Below are positions 1 through 9,314 of a stretch of 64,000 nucleotides of DNA, piece after piece. The translations under genes and the position numbers were made by a program. Under the pieces are notes generated by a model, which was given only the letters and a program-made list of their open reading frames with translations, had not been told where the DNA came from and did not search any database. This DNA comes from Endozoicomonas sp965198415 (lineage in GTDB: Bacteria > Pseudomonadota > Gammaproteobacteria > Pseudomonadales > Endozoicomonadaceae), in the NCBI GenBank assembly GCA_965198415.1, contig CBDAPN010000032.1, forward strand, positions 1,674,001-1,738,000, read 5' to 3'. How positions within the stretch are numbered: position 1 is the first letter of the stretch; each line of letters begins with the position of its first letter.

Positions 1-14
1 ACTTGGCTGGTCGT

Positions 15-153
15 TTAAACTAACGAATCAGTCAGCATTAGTATCATGTTGATACTTTCAGTGTATTTAAATTGATCTGCGATTTTGTAAAGGGGCTGGC
101 TTTGCCCTAGTGGCAACCGCCTGCTCCTATTCCGTTAGCATTTTCGTAATTTT
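15..153 (-). pseudogene. decayed duplicate of the oxidoreductase 3' end
   Basis: This stretch aligns base for base, with scattered substitutions and small gaps, to positions 835-978, which hold the last codons and downstream flank of the oxidoreductase gene. On the minus strand the last 14 codons of that gene are still readable at 109-150 (KMLT and AVA are retained), but the tryptophan codon of the intact copy (TGG) is a TAG stop at 127-129. It is therefore a dead copy of the gene tail. The two copies bracket the small membrane protein gene at 309-722. Only the 3' end is visible; any more of it lies left of the window. Confidence 0.75.
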
Positions 154-308
154 TATCGTCACTACTTAAGTATGACGACAGCTTCATTCTCTCCCAATAT
201 GGGTTATTTTATAGGCCAACTATTTAAAGGTTGAATCGCCTTTGTTTATAGTAAGGCGCCTCCTCATAGGCATTATGCTAATTTTTTTGCCATTTTAGAC
301 TGCCTACT

Positions 309-722
309 CTATTTACCAAACTCTGCAAGTTCTTTCCTGGCAATTTTGTCAGCTTCTGGCTCCATCTTATGCAACCCCACAGCGCTAGCTACGACAACTC
401 CAAAGCACATTACAGCCTCCGCAGATAATATCATGCTAGCAACAAAGACATATGGAGCCAACAAAGCTGCTACTGCGGCACAACAAATTGCTAAGAGCAA
501 CGATAGACTAATACAAATCCATAACACTACTTTTCGATCTTCGAGATCCTTATCAACTACGCCTTTATTTATCTCACTTGCGGATGCTTTTTGTAGATGT
601 TTGTCAGAATTACATTGAGTGATGCGATGACCGTTATGCGAAACTGGTTCATCATGTTGCGCACCTGATGCATTAAAAGTATATAACTCTATATGATCTG
701 ATTGATTGACTGAATTTATCAT
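309..722 (-). CDS. small two-helix membrane protein, unknown function
   Basis: A 137-residue protein of no family I recognise. The first 60 residues are polar and rich in Ser, His, Asp and Asn. Residues of about 66-90 and 92-115 form two adjacent hydrophobic segments with a very short turn, followed by a charged tail (EPEADKIARKELAEFGK). No signal peptide is visible. The start is well supported: AAGGAG lies 7 bases before the ATG. A close hydrophobic hairpin after a polar N-terminus resembles the bilobed segment of chlamydial inclusion-membrane proteins, but such hairpins are common and this is only a shape likeness. The gene is AT-richer than its neighbours and lies between two copies of the oxidoreductase tail, so it was probably inserted or carried in by a duplication. 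Confidence 0.7.
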   Translation of the reverse strand: MINSVNQSDHIELYTFNASGAQHDEPVSHNGHRITQCNSDKHLQKASASEINKGVVDKDLEDRKVVLWICISLSLLLAICCAAVAALLAPYVFVASMILSAEAVMCFGVVVASAVGLHKMEPEADKIARKELAEFGK

Positions 723-929
723 AATTAACTCCTTTTTAATTATTGATACACATTAAGTGCGCCAAATTACAAAAGTGGATTGTGTTTGTATCTTTTTACT
801 GTGCAATTCACTTTACTTATCTGGCCGGGCGCTGGCACTAACTAACCAGTCAGTACCACTATCATGTTGAATTTTCATCTCATTCAGATTTATCTGTGAT
901 TTTGTAAAGGGGCTGCCTTCGCCCCAGTA

Positions 930-1904
930 TTAACTGGCAACCGCCCGCTCCCAGTCCGTTAGCATTTTCATAATTTGCCAGGAGTCGTTCACCGAAGGTC
1001 TTTCAGGGGATTTTTTCCCGGCAGAAATGGCTGAGCGAATATTTCTTACCTGATAAAAAAAACCATCGCCTTCTGCGTTAACCTTAAACGACTCTGTTGA
1101 ATGCTCATAAATTTCTACCGTGATTTGATTACTGGTTTCCGGTAGCCACGGATTTGTATCTAAATGAATAGCACCTTTAGAGCCTAGAATGGTAAAAGTG
1201 TGTTTCAGGCCATAATCTTCAGCGGTATGAAGTTGTGCAGTAAGGTTGTCATTAAATGCAAAAATAGCACTCGATTCGCAGATATTACCATCGCAGTTGT
1301 GACGCCCAAGCGCTTTGATGCGGTAATTTTGCAAAACTTGGCTGCCAAACTGGCTTTTAAGCACTAAGTGCATCAAAGAGACTGGGTAGCACCCAAGGTT
1401 ATACAGCGCACCTTTACTGGCGGGGTTAACAAACTGACTAATCGCCGCCACATACGAGCCTTGCACCGAACGAATGGTACCGATGGTTTTTTGCTCTAAA
1501 GTGGCTAAAACAGCCTGCACCAGCGGATGGTGTAAGTACATTAAACCTTCAGCAAAAAAGACATCATACTTTTGTATTGCATCCAGTGCCTCCTCGGTTT
1601 TTTTCATGTCGATGGAGAGGGATTTTTCGCACAAAATGGCTTTGCCCTGCTGAGCGGCTTTGATTACATACTCATGGTGCAGGTGGTTGGGCAGGGCTAT
1701 ATAGATGATGTCTACTTTAGGGTCTGCTATCAAAGCGTCCATTGAGCCATAGGATTTTTCCACCGTGTGCTCTTGTGCAAACTGCCTGAGTGTATCCGGG
1801 TTGCGGCCAGCAACTGCGTACAGGTGGCTCAGTGGGTCACTTTTAATGGCTCTAGCCATAATGCCAGAGATAAAACTTGTGCCCAAAATACCCCAATTCA
1901 TCAT
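930..1904 (-). CDS. Gfo/Idh/MocA family NAD(P)-dependent oxidoreductase
   Basis: A 324-residue cytoplasmic oxidoreductase. The N-terminal Rossmann fold begins at once (WGILGTSFISGIMARAI), followed by the family's ALPNHLH and the catalytic-site motif CEKSL (EKP in most members; here Pro is replaced by Ser). The C-terminal half is the alpha/beta substrate-binding domain (NLGCYPVSLMHLVL, matching the usual G-Y/C-P pattern). Members oxidise or reduce sugars, inositols or trans-dihydrodiols; the substrate cannot be told from sequence. The ATG at 1904 is preceded by AGGAAAAG. The gene stands alone on the minus strand, and its 3' end exists a second time as a dead copy at 15-153. Confidence 0.9.
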   Translation of the reverse strand: MMNWGILGTSFISGIMARAIKSDPLSHLYAVAGRNPDTLRQFAQEHTVEKSYGSMDALIADPKVDIIYIALPNHLHHEYVIKAAQQGKAILCEKSLSIDMKKTEEALDAIQKYDVFFAEGLMYLHHPLVQAVLATLEQKTIGTIRSVQGSYVAAISQFVNPASKGALYNLGCYPVSLMHLVLKSQFGSQVLQNYRIKALGRHNCDGNICESSAIFAFNDNLTAQLHTAEDYGLKHTFTILGSKGAIHLDTNPWLPETSNQITVEIYEHSTESFKVNAEGDGFFYQVRNIRSAISAGKKSPERPSVNDSWQIMKMLTDWERAVAS

Positions 1905-2078
1905 TACTTTTCCTATTGGTTACTATCTGAACGAAGAGTACTGTACAGCTTCTCGCGAAGCTAAGTGTATCTCAGACAACATCAAGGCGATGCCTTTGCT
2001 AATCCTTATGGGCAGGATCTGTTTGTTGCGCTTGTTGTTATAAACCTGCTGAAACCTGTAAATTTTTTTATTTTTTGC

Positions 2079-2108
2079 GGAACTTTTTGCGAAGTTTGGT
2101 TGTCTGAG
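2079..2108 (+). promoter_or_regulatory. sigma-E (RpoE/AlgU)-type promoter
   Basis: GGAACTT at 2079-2085, a 17-base spacer, then TCTGA at 2103-2107. This is the consensus arrangement for the envelope-stress ECF sigma factor. No protein gene follows; the next element downstream is a hairpin plus seven T at 2221-2250, so it most likely drives a small RNA. Confidence 0.7.
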
Positions 2109-2113
2109 TATTT

Positions 2114-2250
2114 GTGGCAGGAAAAGTAGCGTTGTGCGCTCTCATTTCCATTGCTCACTGTGTGTTTTGTGTTGATTAAGGTTAGTCGTAGGCTACATCC
2201 TAGGTAGCCTAACTTTGCAGCCAGCGTTCTCCCCGAACGCTGGTTTTTTT
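2114..2250 (+). ncRNA. candidate sigma-E-dependent small RNA, about 137 nt
   Basis: A transcript starting 6-8 bases after the TCTGA box would run to the T-run at 2244-2250. It would contain an open 5' half without a reading frame, a stem of AGGCTAC / GTAGCCT (2190-2196 with 2204-2210), and a GC-rich final stem, CCAGCGTTC / GAACGCTGG (2221-2229 with 2235-2243), followed by seven T. This is the layout of Hfq-dependent sRNAs such as RybB and MicA, which are sigma-E-controlled in enterobacteria. It converges on gdhB: the T-run overlaps that gene's stop codon on the other strand. The family is not recognised; promoter and terminator are seen, the RNA itself is inferred. Confidence 0.55.
2221..2250 (+). 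terminator. rho-independent terminator
   Basis: Nine-base perfect stem, five-base loop (tcccc), then seven T at 2244-2250. The T-run is on the plus strand only, so it ends a plus-strand transcript and not gdhB, which comes from the right on the minus strand. Confidence 0.8.
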
Positions 2251-5200
2251 ATGTCAACGCTATCAGCGACAACTCCTGAACCGCCACAGACAGCATCGCA
2301 AGGTTTTTCTCTCTGGCAGACTGTATCTCCCTGACCGTGGCTCGCCAGCGTTCAATGGGGCTGGCATGTTTCTCCAACCACTGTGCCAGCAGTTGTTCGG
2401 GCTTGCCTTCTGCATGATCAAAAACGTTGATGCAGTTATCGTTGAGGGTTCGGTCTAACTGATCTTTAAGGGAGGATTGCGCTTTTCGCTGCCAGTTGTC
2501 ACTAACCGGTAGCTGGCGAATTTGTTCTCTTAGCCAGGGTAAGCACAGGCAATCCTCAAGGGCAAAAGCAATAAAAGCGACGCTGGTTACGGAGCAGTCG
2601 TGCTCCCGGGCCACACTCGCCATAAACAGCACATAATACAGATACCTCAGACTGGCAGAGGTTTCAGCCAGTGCCTTGGGAACGCCCGCCTCCTCAAGAC
2701 AAGCCACTTTGCTGTTCAGCCACTGGCTGTCTGCTTCGCCAAGAAGCGTTTTAAGTTGCTCGCTTACGGCAGCCACTGCGGGTTTATAGCAGTTGATCAG
2801 TGCTTCGATGTCCAGAGCTTTGCAATGATGTCTCAGCAGCCAAATACACGCTTTCTCAATGTTGTACTGCACCTGAAACAGCTCGGCTCTTTGCAGGTCA
2901 TCCGCCACCTTCAGGCCCAACGCTTCAAACTGATCCCAAAGGGGCTCTATGGCAAAAATCTCTTTGATGGCCATGTATGCCAGTACACAGTTCAGCTCTG
3001 GCTGGCGCGTTTCTTGTTGAATGTAGGCGATAAACGTCTCGCCCATGCGGTTAGTTACCTCGTTACTGAGGTGGGTAGCAAGAATCTCGGCTTTCAGCGG
3101 GTGGCTCATGATCTGTTGCGGATATTTATGCACCAGCTTTGGCGGGAAATAGTCCGGCAGTTTTTCCACCAGCAGCGGGTGCTCATCGACTTCAGAGGCA
3201 ACCAGAGCTTCAAACAAATCGAGCTTGGCATGGGATAGCAAAACGGCTATTTCCGGGCGGGTCAGCCCTTTGCCTGCCTTAACCCTCACTTTGAGCTCAC
3301 TATCAGAGGGCAGGTACTCAATTTCGCGATTGAGCCGGCCTTTGCCTTCAAATTTTCGGATCAGCGCGCGGTGGTCGCTAAACAGCGCCATATTTTGCTG
3401 CAGGCTTAGGCTCAGGCGCTGGCTTTGTAAATAGTTGTGGCGCAGTACCAATCTGGCAACATCATCCGTCATGCTGACGAGCAACTCATTGCGATGCTTG
3501 AGCGTTATGTCGCCTTCATCAACCATTTTGTTGACCAGAATTTTGATGTTTACCTCATGGTCTGAGCTGTCAACGCCGCCGGAGTTATCAATGGCGTCGG
3601 TATTGATTAGGCCACCTTGCTCTGCAAACTCGATTCTGGCCAGTTGCGTCAGGCCCAGATTACCACCCTCAGCCACCGCACTGGCCCGCAAGTTGGCGGC
3701 ATTAACTCTTACACTGTCGTTTGACCGGTCACCCACTTCGGCATTGCTTTCGCTGCAGGCTTTTACATAAGTGCCAATGCCCCCATTCCACAACAGGTCC
3801 GCAGGAGCCTGTAAAATGGTTTGAATCAGCTCCGCTGGGGCAAACACCGATTTGTCGGTAGCCAATGCTTTTTTGGCCTGCTCACTTAAATGAATGCTCT
3901 TTTGCTGGCGTCTGTAAATGCCGCCACCTTTTGACAGCGTGCTAAGGTCATAATCGTCCCAAGTTGAACGAGGTAAATTGAACAGGCGCTGGCGCTCAGC
4001 AAAACTTGTGGCTGCATTTGGCGTGGGGTCAATGAAAATGTGCTGATGGTTAAAGGCCGCAATCAGCCGAATGTGACGGGAGAGCAACATGCCGTTACCA
4101 AAAACATCGCCCGACATATCGCCAATACCAATGACAGTAAACTCCTGACTTTGGGTATCAATCTCCCGCTCTTTAAAGATACGTTTGACGGACTCCCAAG
4201 CGCCTCTGGCGGTGATACCCATTTTTTTGTGGTCGTAGCCTTGGCTACCGCCGGAGGCAAAGGCATCGCCGAGCCAAAAGTTATAACTTTGTGACACCTC
4301 ATTGGCGATGTCGGAAAAACTAGCTGTGCCTTTGTCGGCGGCCACCACCAGATAATGGTCATCATCGTCATAGCGGACGGTTTTGGCCGGGGGCTTAATC
4401 TCCTCAGCCTGCAAGTTGTCCGTCAGGTCCAGCAGGCCTGAAATAAACCCACGATAACAGACGATGGCCTCAGCCTGCACCGCCTCCCTCGAACCATTGA
4501 CCGGCAGTTTTTTAGCCACAAAACCCCCTTTAGCACCGTAGGGGACAATCACCGCATTTTTGATCATTTGCGCCTTTACCAGCCCCAGAATTTCGGTGCG
4601 AAAATCTTCCATGCGATCAGACCAGCGCAGCCCGCCCCGGGCTACCTTGCCGCCGCGCATGTGAATGCCTTCAAAGCGTGGCGAATAGACATAAATTTCA
4701 AACATGGGTCTTGGTTGTGGTGAGGCCGGTATTCTGTCTGGTGCCAGTTTGAACGACAGATAACTGACATCCCGCTCATCGCAGCTGCCTTGATAGGCGT
4801 TGGTTCTCAACATGGCTTCAACCACGCTGAGGAAGTGACGCAGTATTCTGTCTTCATCAAGCTTGGTAACGTTATCAAGCAGTTGGTAAATTCGCTCGGA
4901 ACAGGCTTTGGCGTCTGCTTTTCGGCTGTCTGCATCGCAGTTATGGTTGTATTGCGGTAAAAAACGAATGCGAAACAACAGAACAATCTCCCGCACCACC
5001 TCCGGATTACTGTTTAACACCTTTTGCATATAGCTCTGGCTGAAAGGCACTTGTAGCTGTAACAGGTATTTTGACAACGCACGGATCAAAACCACCTGTT
5101 CCCAGTTCAGGCCGCAGGAGACTACCAAGCCGTTGAAACCGTCGCTCTCCATGCCACCGGTCCAGGTGCGAACAAATACCTCATGGAACTGCTCTTGCAC

Positions 5201-7120
5201 TTTTGGGTCTTCAAGATTACTGCACACTTGTGCATTCTTACCGGTGGACGCTGCCTGTGTTTTTACCGGATCTGCATGAGCTTCCGGCTCAATACTGAAG
5301 TCCAGAACCCAAGCGCTGTGCTCACTGCCCTGATTGATGGCGTAGGGTCTGGCGTATTGAACCCGGACCCCCATTTTCTCAAGTATGGGCAGCACATCGG
5401 ATAGCGCCAGCAGGGAGCCTCTGCCAAGCACGCGAAAATGCCAGCGCCCCTGATCAGAGACCGGACGATACAGGCGGGTGCTGATCTGGTGCTGGTTTTT
5501 TATAGACTCTAAGTGCTCAATGTCGGTTACGGCCTGACGCGGGGTGACGTCTTCCCGGTAAGACGCCGGAAACGCCGTCAGGTAACGCTGGATCATCCGG
5601 TTACCTTTGGCTTCACCAAAGGTCTCTTTCAGCGCCTGTTGCAAGTGGTCGGACCAGTCGAGCATGGCCTCTGTAATCATCGCCTCAAGCTGATCTACAT
5701 CAATATTTTGCTGTGTGGCGTGCTGACAATGCACAATAAAATGCAGCTGCGCCATCGGGTTTTCCGACAACTGAACATTAAAGTCGATGCTATTGCCATT
5801 CAGTTCACTCAGCAGGATGTGCTGCATTTTCTGCCGCAGTTCAGTGTCAAACTGCTCTCTGGGAACGTAAATGAGCACAGTGATAAAGCGGTCGTAGGTA
5901 TCTGGCCGCAGAACGACCTTCAGTTGTCGTAATTCCTGGCTGTCGACAATGCTTTCAATCACTCCACTGAGTTGATCGTAACTGGCCTGTAGCAGTTCAT
6001 CCCGTGGGTAGTCGTGAATAATGTGGCGCAGCGCATTGCCCCGATGGCTGTTGGGTGGGCAGTTGGAATTATCCACCAGTTTGGCGATTTTTTTGCGAAT
6101 CAGAGGGATTTTTTCCAGCGGAACATTGTAGGCCGCAGAGGAAAACAGGCCGAAAAAGCGCCACTCACCAGTTACCTTTCCTTCGTTGTTGAATTGCTTG
6201 ATGCCGATGTAATCGAAGTGGGCAGGGCGCTGCACAGTGGAGCGGCTGACGGATTTGGTAATGACCAGCAATTCAGGCGCTTGAATCTTGGAAGCTAAAT
6301 AAGGTGTTAGCTCCTGCACTTGCGGCCTTTGATTGGAGGCTTCACGAAAAGTGCCGAGCCCGCTTTTGTGATCGGTACGCAGCTTCAGTGCGTGCGTCCC
6401 CTGAATGATCTCGTAGTAGCGATAACCGACAAAAAGAAAGTTGCCTTTTTTAAGCCACTGTAAAAACTCCAGCGCTTCTTTCAGGTCTTTATCCTGCACT
6501 GGTGCCGGGTGGTTCTTGCACCAGTGGATGGCTTCATCAAGCCTTGCCTGCATGGTTTCCCAGTCCGACACGACGCGGCCAACATCATTTACCACCTGAC
6601 GAATGCCAGCGACTACTTTTTCCAGATGCTGCTCATCCGGTTGCCGGTCAATTTCAGCGCGGATGAGAGCCTCTTGCGATTGCGCTTTTTTATTGTAAAC
6701 CGACAACAGCTGGCCGCTTTCATCCCGCTCGGCTAGCAGTGTCGGATGGTTGAGTCGGTACACTTTGATTTTCTGCCGATCCATCTCCATAAGCAGTGAG
6801 GAGACCAGAAACGGCATATCGTCCGTTACCATCTCAATAATACTGTGGGTAGAGTGCCAATGGTGCGTTTCAGGCTCAGGGTTGTAGGCGCGGATTTTTA
6901 TCTGCCCCGACTGCTTCTCCTGCAGAAACTGCCATAGGCACAGCAGCGAACCATAGCTGTCGTTGACGTTAATCTGAGTCAGGTCTTTTGGCGAGATACC
7001 CTGATAATAGGCGTTTGCCAAAGACATAATCTGTTCACACTCTTTACTGGACATACTCTTGGCAAAGAGCGCTTGAACCTGATTGATGATAACGGCTCGG
7101 AAATCCTTAAAGCGGTTCAT
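2249..7120 (-). CDS. gdhB: NAD-specific glutamate dehydrogenase, large (GDH-180 type)
   Basis: A 1623-residue protein of the giant NAD-glutamate dehydrogenase class described in Streptomyces and Pseudomonas (the P. aeruginosa enzyme is about the same length). It deaminates glutamate to 2-oxoglutarate and ammonia with NAD+, feeding amino-acid carbon into the TCA cycle. The first ~700 residues are the long regulatory N-terminal region. The catalytic core is visible at about residues 820-870 (GGLRWSDRMEDFR, then KNAVIVPYGAKGGFV with the lysines of the glutamate site), and the nucleotide-binding part follows near 1000-1020 (FGNGMLLS). A long helical C-terminus completes it. An upstream in-frame ATG at 7174 exists, but the ATG at 7120 has GAGG seven bases before it and gives the family length. 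No partner genes; transcribed alone. Confidence 0.95.
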   Translation of the reverse strand: MNRFKDFRAVIINQVQALFAKSMSSKECEQIMSLANAYYQGISPKDLTQINVNDSYGSLLCLWQFLQEKQSGQIKIRAYNPEPETHHWHSTHSIIEMVTDDMPFLVSSLLMEMDRQKIKVYRLNHPTLLAERDESGQLLSVYNKKAQSQEALIRAEIDRQPDEQHLEKVVAGIRQVVNDVGRVVSDWETMQARLDEAIHWCKNHPAPVQDKDLKEALEFLQWLKKGNFLFVGYRYYEIIQGTHALKLRTDHKSGLGTFREASNQRPQVQELTPYLASKIQAPELLVITKSVSRSTVQRPAHFDYIGIKQFNNEGKVTGEWRFFGLFSSAAYNVPLEKIPLIRKKIAKLVDNSNCPPNSHRGNALRHIIHDYPRDELLQASYDQLSGVIESIVDSQELRQLKVVLRPDTYDRFITVLIYVPREQFDTELRQKMQHILLSELNGNSIDFNVQLSENPMAQLHFIVHCQHATQQNIDVDQLEAMITEAMLDWSDHLQQALKETFGEAKGNRMIQRYLTAFPASYREDVTPRQAVTDIEHLESIKNQHQISTRLYRPVSDQGRWHFRVLGRGSLLALSDVLPILEKMGVRVQYARPYAINQGSEHSAWVLDFSIEPEAHADPVKTQAASTGKNAQVCSNLEDPKVQEQFHEVFVRTWTGGMESDGFNGLVVSCGLNWEQVVLIRALSKYLLQLQVPFSQSYMQKVLNSNPEVVREIVLLFRIRFLPQYNHNCDADSRKADAKACSERIYQLLDNVTKLDEDRILRHFLSVVEAMLRTNAYQGSCDERDVSYLSFKLAPDRIPASPQPRPMFEIYVYSPRFEGIHMRGGKVARGGLRWSDRMEDFRTEILGLVKAQMIKNAVIVPYGAKGGFVAKKLPVNGSREAVQAEAIVCYRGFISGLLDLTDNLQAEEIKPPAKTVRYDDDDHYLVVAADKGTASFSDIANEVSQSYNFWLGDAFASGGSQGYDHKKMGITARGAWESVKRIFKEREIDTQSQEFTVIGIGDMSGDVFGNGMLLSRHIRLIAAFNHQHIFIDPTPNAATSFAERQRLFNLPRSTWDDYDLSTLSKGGGIYRRQQKSIHLSEQAKKALATDKSVFAPAELIQTILQAPADLLWNGGIGTYVKACSESNAEVGDRSNDSVRVNAANLRASAVAEGGNLGLTQLARIEFAEQGGLINTDAIDNSGGVDSSDHEVNIKILVNKMVDEGDITLKHRNELLVSMTDDVARLVLRHNYLQSQRLSLSLQQNMALFSDHRALIRKFEGKGRLNREIEYLPSDSELKVRVKAGKGLTRPEIAVLLSHAKLDLFEALVASEVDEHPLLVEKLPDYFPPKLVHKYPQQIMSHPLKAEILATHLSNEVTNRMGETFIAYIQQETRQPELNCVLAYMAIKEIFAIEPLWDQFEALGLKVADDLQRAELFQVQYNIEKACIWLLRHHCKALDIEALINCYKPAVAAVSEQLKTLLGEADSQWLNSKVACLEEAGVPKALAETSASLRYLYYVLFMASVAREHDCSVTSVAFIAFALEDCLCLPWLREQIRQLPVSDNWQRKAQSSLKDQLDRTLNDNCINVFDHAEGKPEQLLAQWLEKHASPIERWRATVREIQSAREKNLAMLSVAVQELSLIALT

Positions 7121-7664
7121 CTTGATCCTCGGTAAACATCGGTTAAAAAGCGGGAGTATGGGGGCTACTCTCAAAGCCTCCCTTTACGAAATCACTGTCG
7201 TCTATTGCAGTGGCGGCAAAAAGTGCATTAACGACAATGGAAGTTTTTTTGGCTGCACACCAGTTTAAAATCGTCGGTGCTGAGTAGGGTGTTGAGACGG
7301 CGATAGCTTAAAAACACAAGCATCTGCTTCACGACATTGCTAAAAGTTAGACGAGAAACAGTCTTAGCGCCTTAGGAAGCACACCCCCTAACTTCAGGCA
7401 ACCCACTGTATGAGTTTTTTGTTTATTGATTTTTTGCCCTGACGATTACAGGTGGGAGTGTTTATTTCAATAGGTACTATTACCTGTTCAATAAATGGCG
7501 CTACTCAGGAGGCTGACGACAAGCAAATAGATAACTCCATTTGCTCATGTACTCAGTGGGTTCAGCACAAGGGCTGTACCCGTTAGTGCTTGAGCATAGG
7601 TTGTGCCCAAACAGCGGACATAACCTAATTTTTCATTGTTTGGAAGCAATAGACCACCGAGCCT
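7121..7664. other. 544-bp intergenic region
   Basis: Between the acyl-CoA synthetase gene and gdhB, both on the minus strand. It must hold the gdhB promoter, but no convincing -35/-10 pair, operator, hairpin with T-run or reading frame was recognised. Confidence 0.5.
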
Positions 7665-9314
7665 TTAGCAAACTTCTTCCTCAAACACTATTTCACTGCC
7701 ATGCGTTGAGGTAAGAAAATGTCCGTACTCCTGCTCAAGTTGATCTCGTTTCAATTTGAGCGTTGGGGTCAGCATGCCATTTTCAATACTCCAAACTTGC
7801 TTAGCCACAATTATGTGGTCAAGCCTTTCGTGCGCTTCGAGCTCTCTATTCACTGAGAATAATGTACTTTCCAACTCTTTCTTTTGGGCTTCCCGATCTT
7901 TCGACGCCCCCTCCCCTAACACAATCATTGCAATGGGTTGTTTACGACCAACTCCCATTACACAGACTTGCTCTATGTCGGGGTTTCGCCCCAGACTGGA
8001 TTCGATTGGAACGGGAGATACATACTTACCCTTGCTGGTTTTGAACTGCTCTTTAACACGACCAATAATTTTCCAAGCGCCATCTGCTGTTCTCTCGGCC
8101 TTGTCTCCAGTTTTAAACCAGCCATTCTCAAAGGCACTGCGGGTTGCTTCCGGGTTGTTAAAATAGGATGTAAAAACAGCTTCACCCCGAACTAACACCT
8201 CACCCTGCTCAGACAGCTTCATCTCAACACAAGACTGAGGGCTGCCAATGGTACCAACATGGTCAAGCCGAAACGGAATATTGCTGCAGGATAACCCAGC
8301 AGTTTCGGTCATTCCCCAACCTTCACCAATGCTGATGCCTATCCTGTGAAACCACATTAATACCTCAGGTGATATGGGCGCACTCCCCGAACCGAAAAGA
8401 ACCGCTTTTTCCAAGCCTAATCCTGTGCGAATTTTCTTCGCTACTAACTTACCAACCAGAGGAATCTTTAAAAGGAATTGCAACTTGTTATTGGGTATTC
8501 TCGCCAATATCTGTGATTGAAACTTAGTCCAAAGCCTGGGCACTGAGATGAAACCCGTAGGTTGGGCATAGCGAACATCGTCCACAAAGGTTTCTAGTGA
8601 CTCCACAAAGAAAATTTCAGTGGGGTTATAAATCGAAGGAAGCTCTACCACGCATCGTTCTGTAATGTGGGCTAGAGGCAAATAGGACATTACCCGACCC
8701 TGCGATTGGATCACAAATTTGTCTGCTGCTGCCATGGCTGAAGAGGCAACATTTCGTTGTGAAACCATAACGCCTTTGGCAAGGCCAGTACTTCCCGATG
8801 TGTAAATCAGTGAAAACAGTTCATCAAGCTCTGGTGTATATATCGAGTCCAATGGCTCATAACGGCTTAGCCAATCAAGCCAAAGCTCTTTACACTCAAG
8901 CGTTGGGTATGGAAAAGCGACACTCAGAAAGTCTTCAGGCATCGCCTCTTTTAACGCTTGAGTACTGTCTAGTTTGCCAACAAAAATGGCTTTAGCGCCA
9001 CTGTGCTCAAGAACATACTTTATATTATCGGCCCCGGCCGTAGGATAAATGGGCACGCTGATCAAGCCTGCCATCATAATAGCCAAATCACAGATGTACC
9101 ATTCGGCTGAATTTTTAGCCATTATGGCGACCTTATCCCCTTTGGATAAGCCATTACTTAAAAGCCCCCGGGCTATGCTTCTTGCCTGTTGGTCGGCCTC
9201 TTTCCAAGTGTAAGTATGCCACTGTCGATTGACAGGCTGATGTAACCAGATTTGATTCGGATGAGTAGCAACATTGAGCTGCATTTGCTCTAAAGGTGTT
9301 CGACGATTGTTCAT
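7665..9314 (-). CDS. long-chain fatty acid-CoA ligase / AMP-forming acyl synthetase
   Basis: An adenylate-forming enzyme of about 549 residues that would activate a fatty acid with ATP and CoA. It has the family's phosphate-binding loop YTSGSTGLAKG at about residue 171, the GWGMTETAG motif, and the motif with the conserved Asp (WFKTGDKAER), followed by the mobile C-terminal domain (GRVKEQFKTSKGKYVSP). The closest type is the FadD-like group with a long AMP-binding region; chain-length preference is not readable. Start choice is uncertain: the frame is open to an ATG at 9413, with others at 9383 and 9344. None has a strong ribosome site; homology begins just after the ATG at 9314. It is monocistronic on the minus strand. 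Confidence 0.87.
   Translation of the reverse strand: MNNRRTPLEQMQLNVATHPNQIWLHQPVNRQWHTYTWKEADQQARSIARGLLSNGLSKGDKVAIMAKNSAEWYICDLAIMMAGLISVPIYPTAGADNIKYVLEHSGAKAIFVGKLDSTQALKEAMPEDFLSVAFPYPTLECKELWLDWLSRYEPLDSIYTPELDELFSLIYTSGSTGLAKGVMVSQRNVASSAMAAADKFVIQSQGRVMSYLPLAHITERCVVELPSIYNPTEIFFVESLETFVDDVRYAQPTGFISVPRLWTKFQSQILARIPNNKLQFLLKIPLVGKLVAKKIRTGLGLEKAVLFGSGSAPISPEVLMWFHRIGISIGEGWGMTETAGLSCSNIPFRLDHVGTIGSPQSCVEMKLSEQGEVLVRGEAVFTSYFNNPEATRSAFENGWFKTGDKAERTADGAWKIIGRVKEQFKTSKGKYVSPVPIESSLGRNPDIEQVCVMGVGRKQPIAMIVLGEGASKDREAQKKELESTLFSVNRELEAHERLDHIIVAKQVWSIENGMLTPTLKLKRDQLEQEYGHFLTSTHGSEIVFEEEVC

Noticed and set aside
2600..6736. Numerous open frames on the plus strand across the gdhB gene
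   Set aside because: Antisense shadows of a long, high-quality coding sequence with clear family motifs.
7121..7174. 18-codon N-terminal extension of gdhB
   Set aside because: The internal ATG at 7120 has a good GAGG ribosome site and gives the family's normal length.
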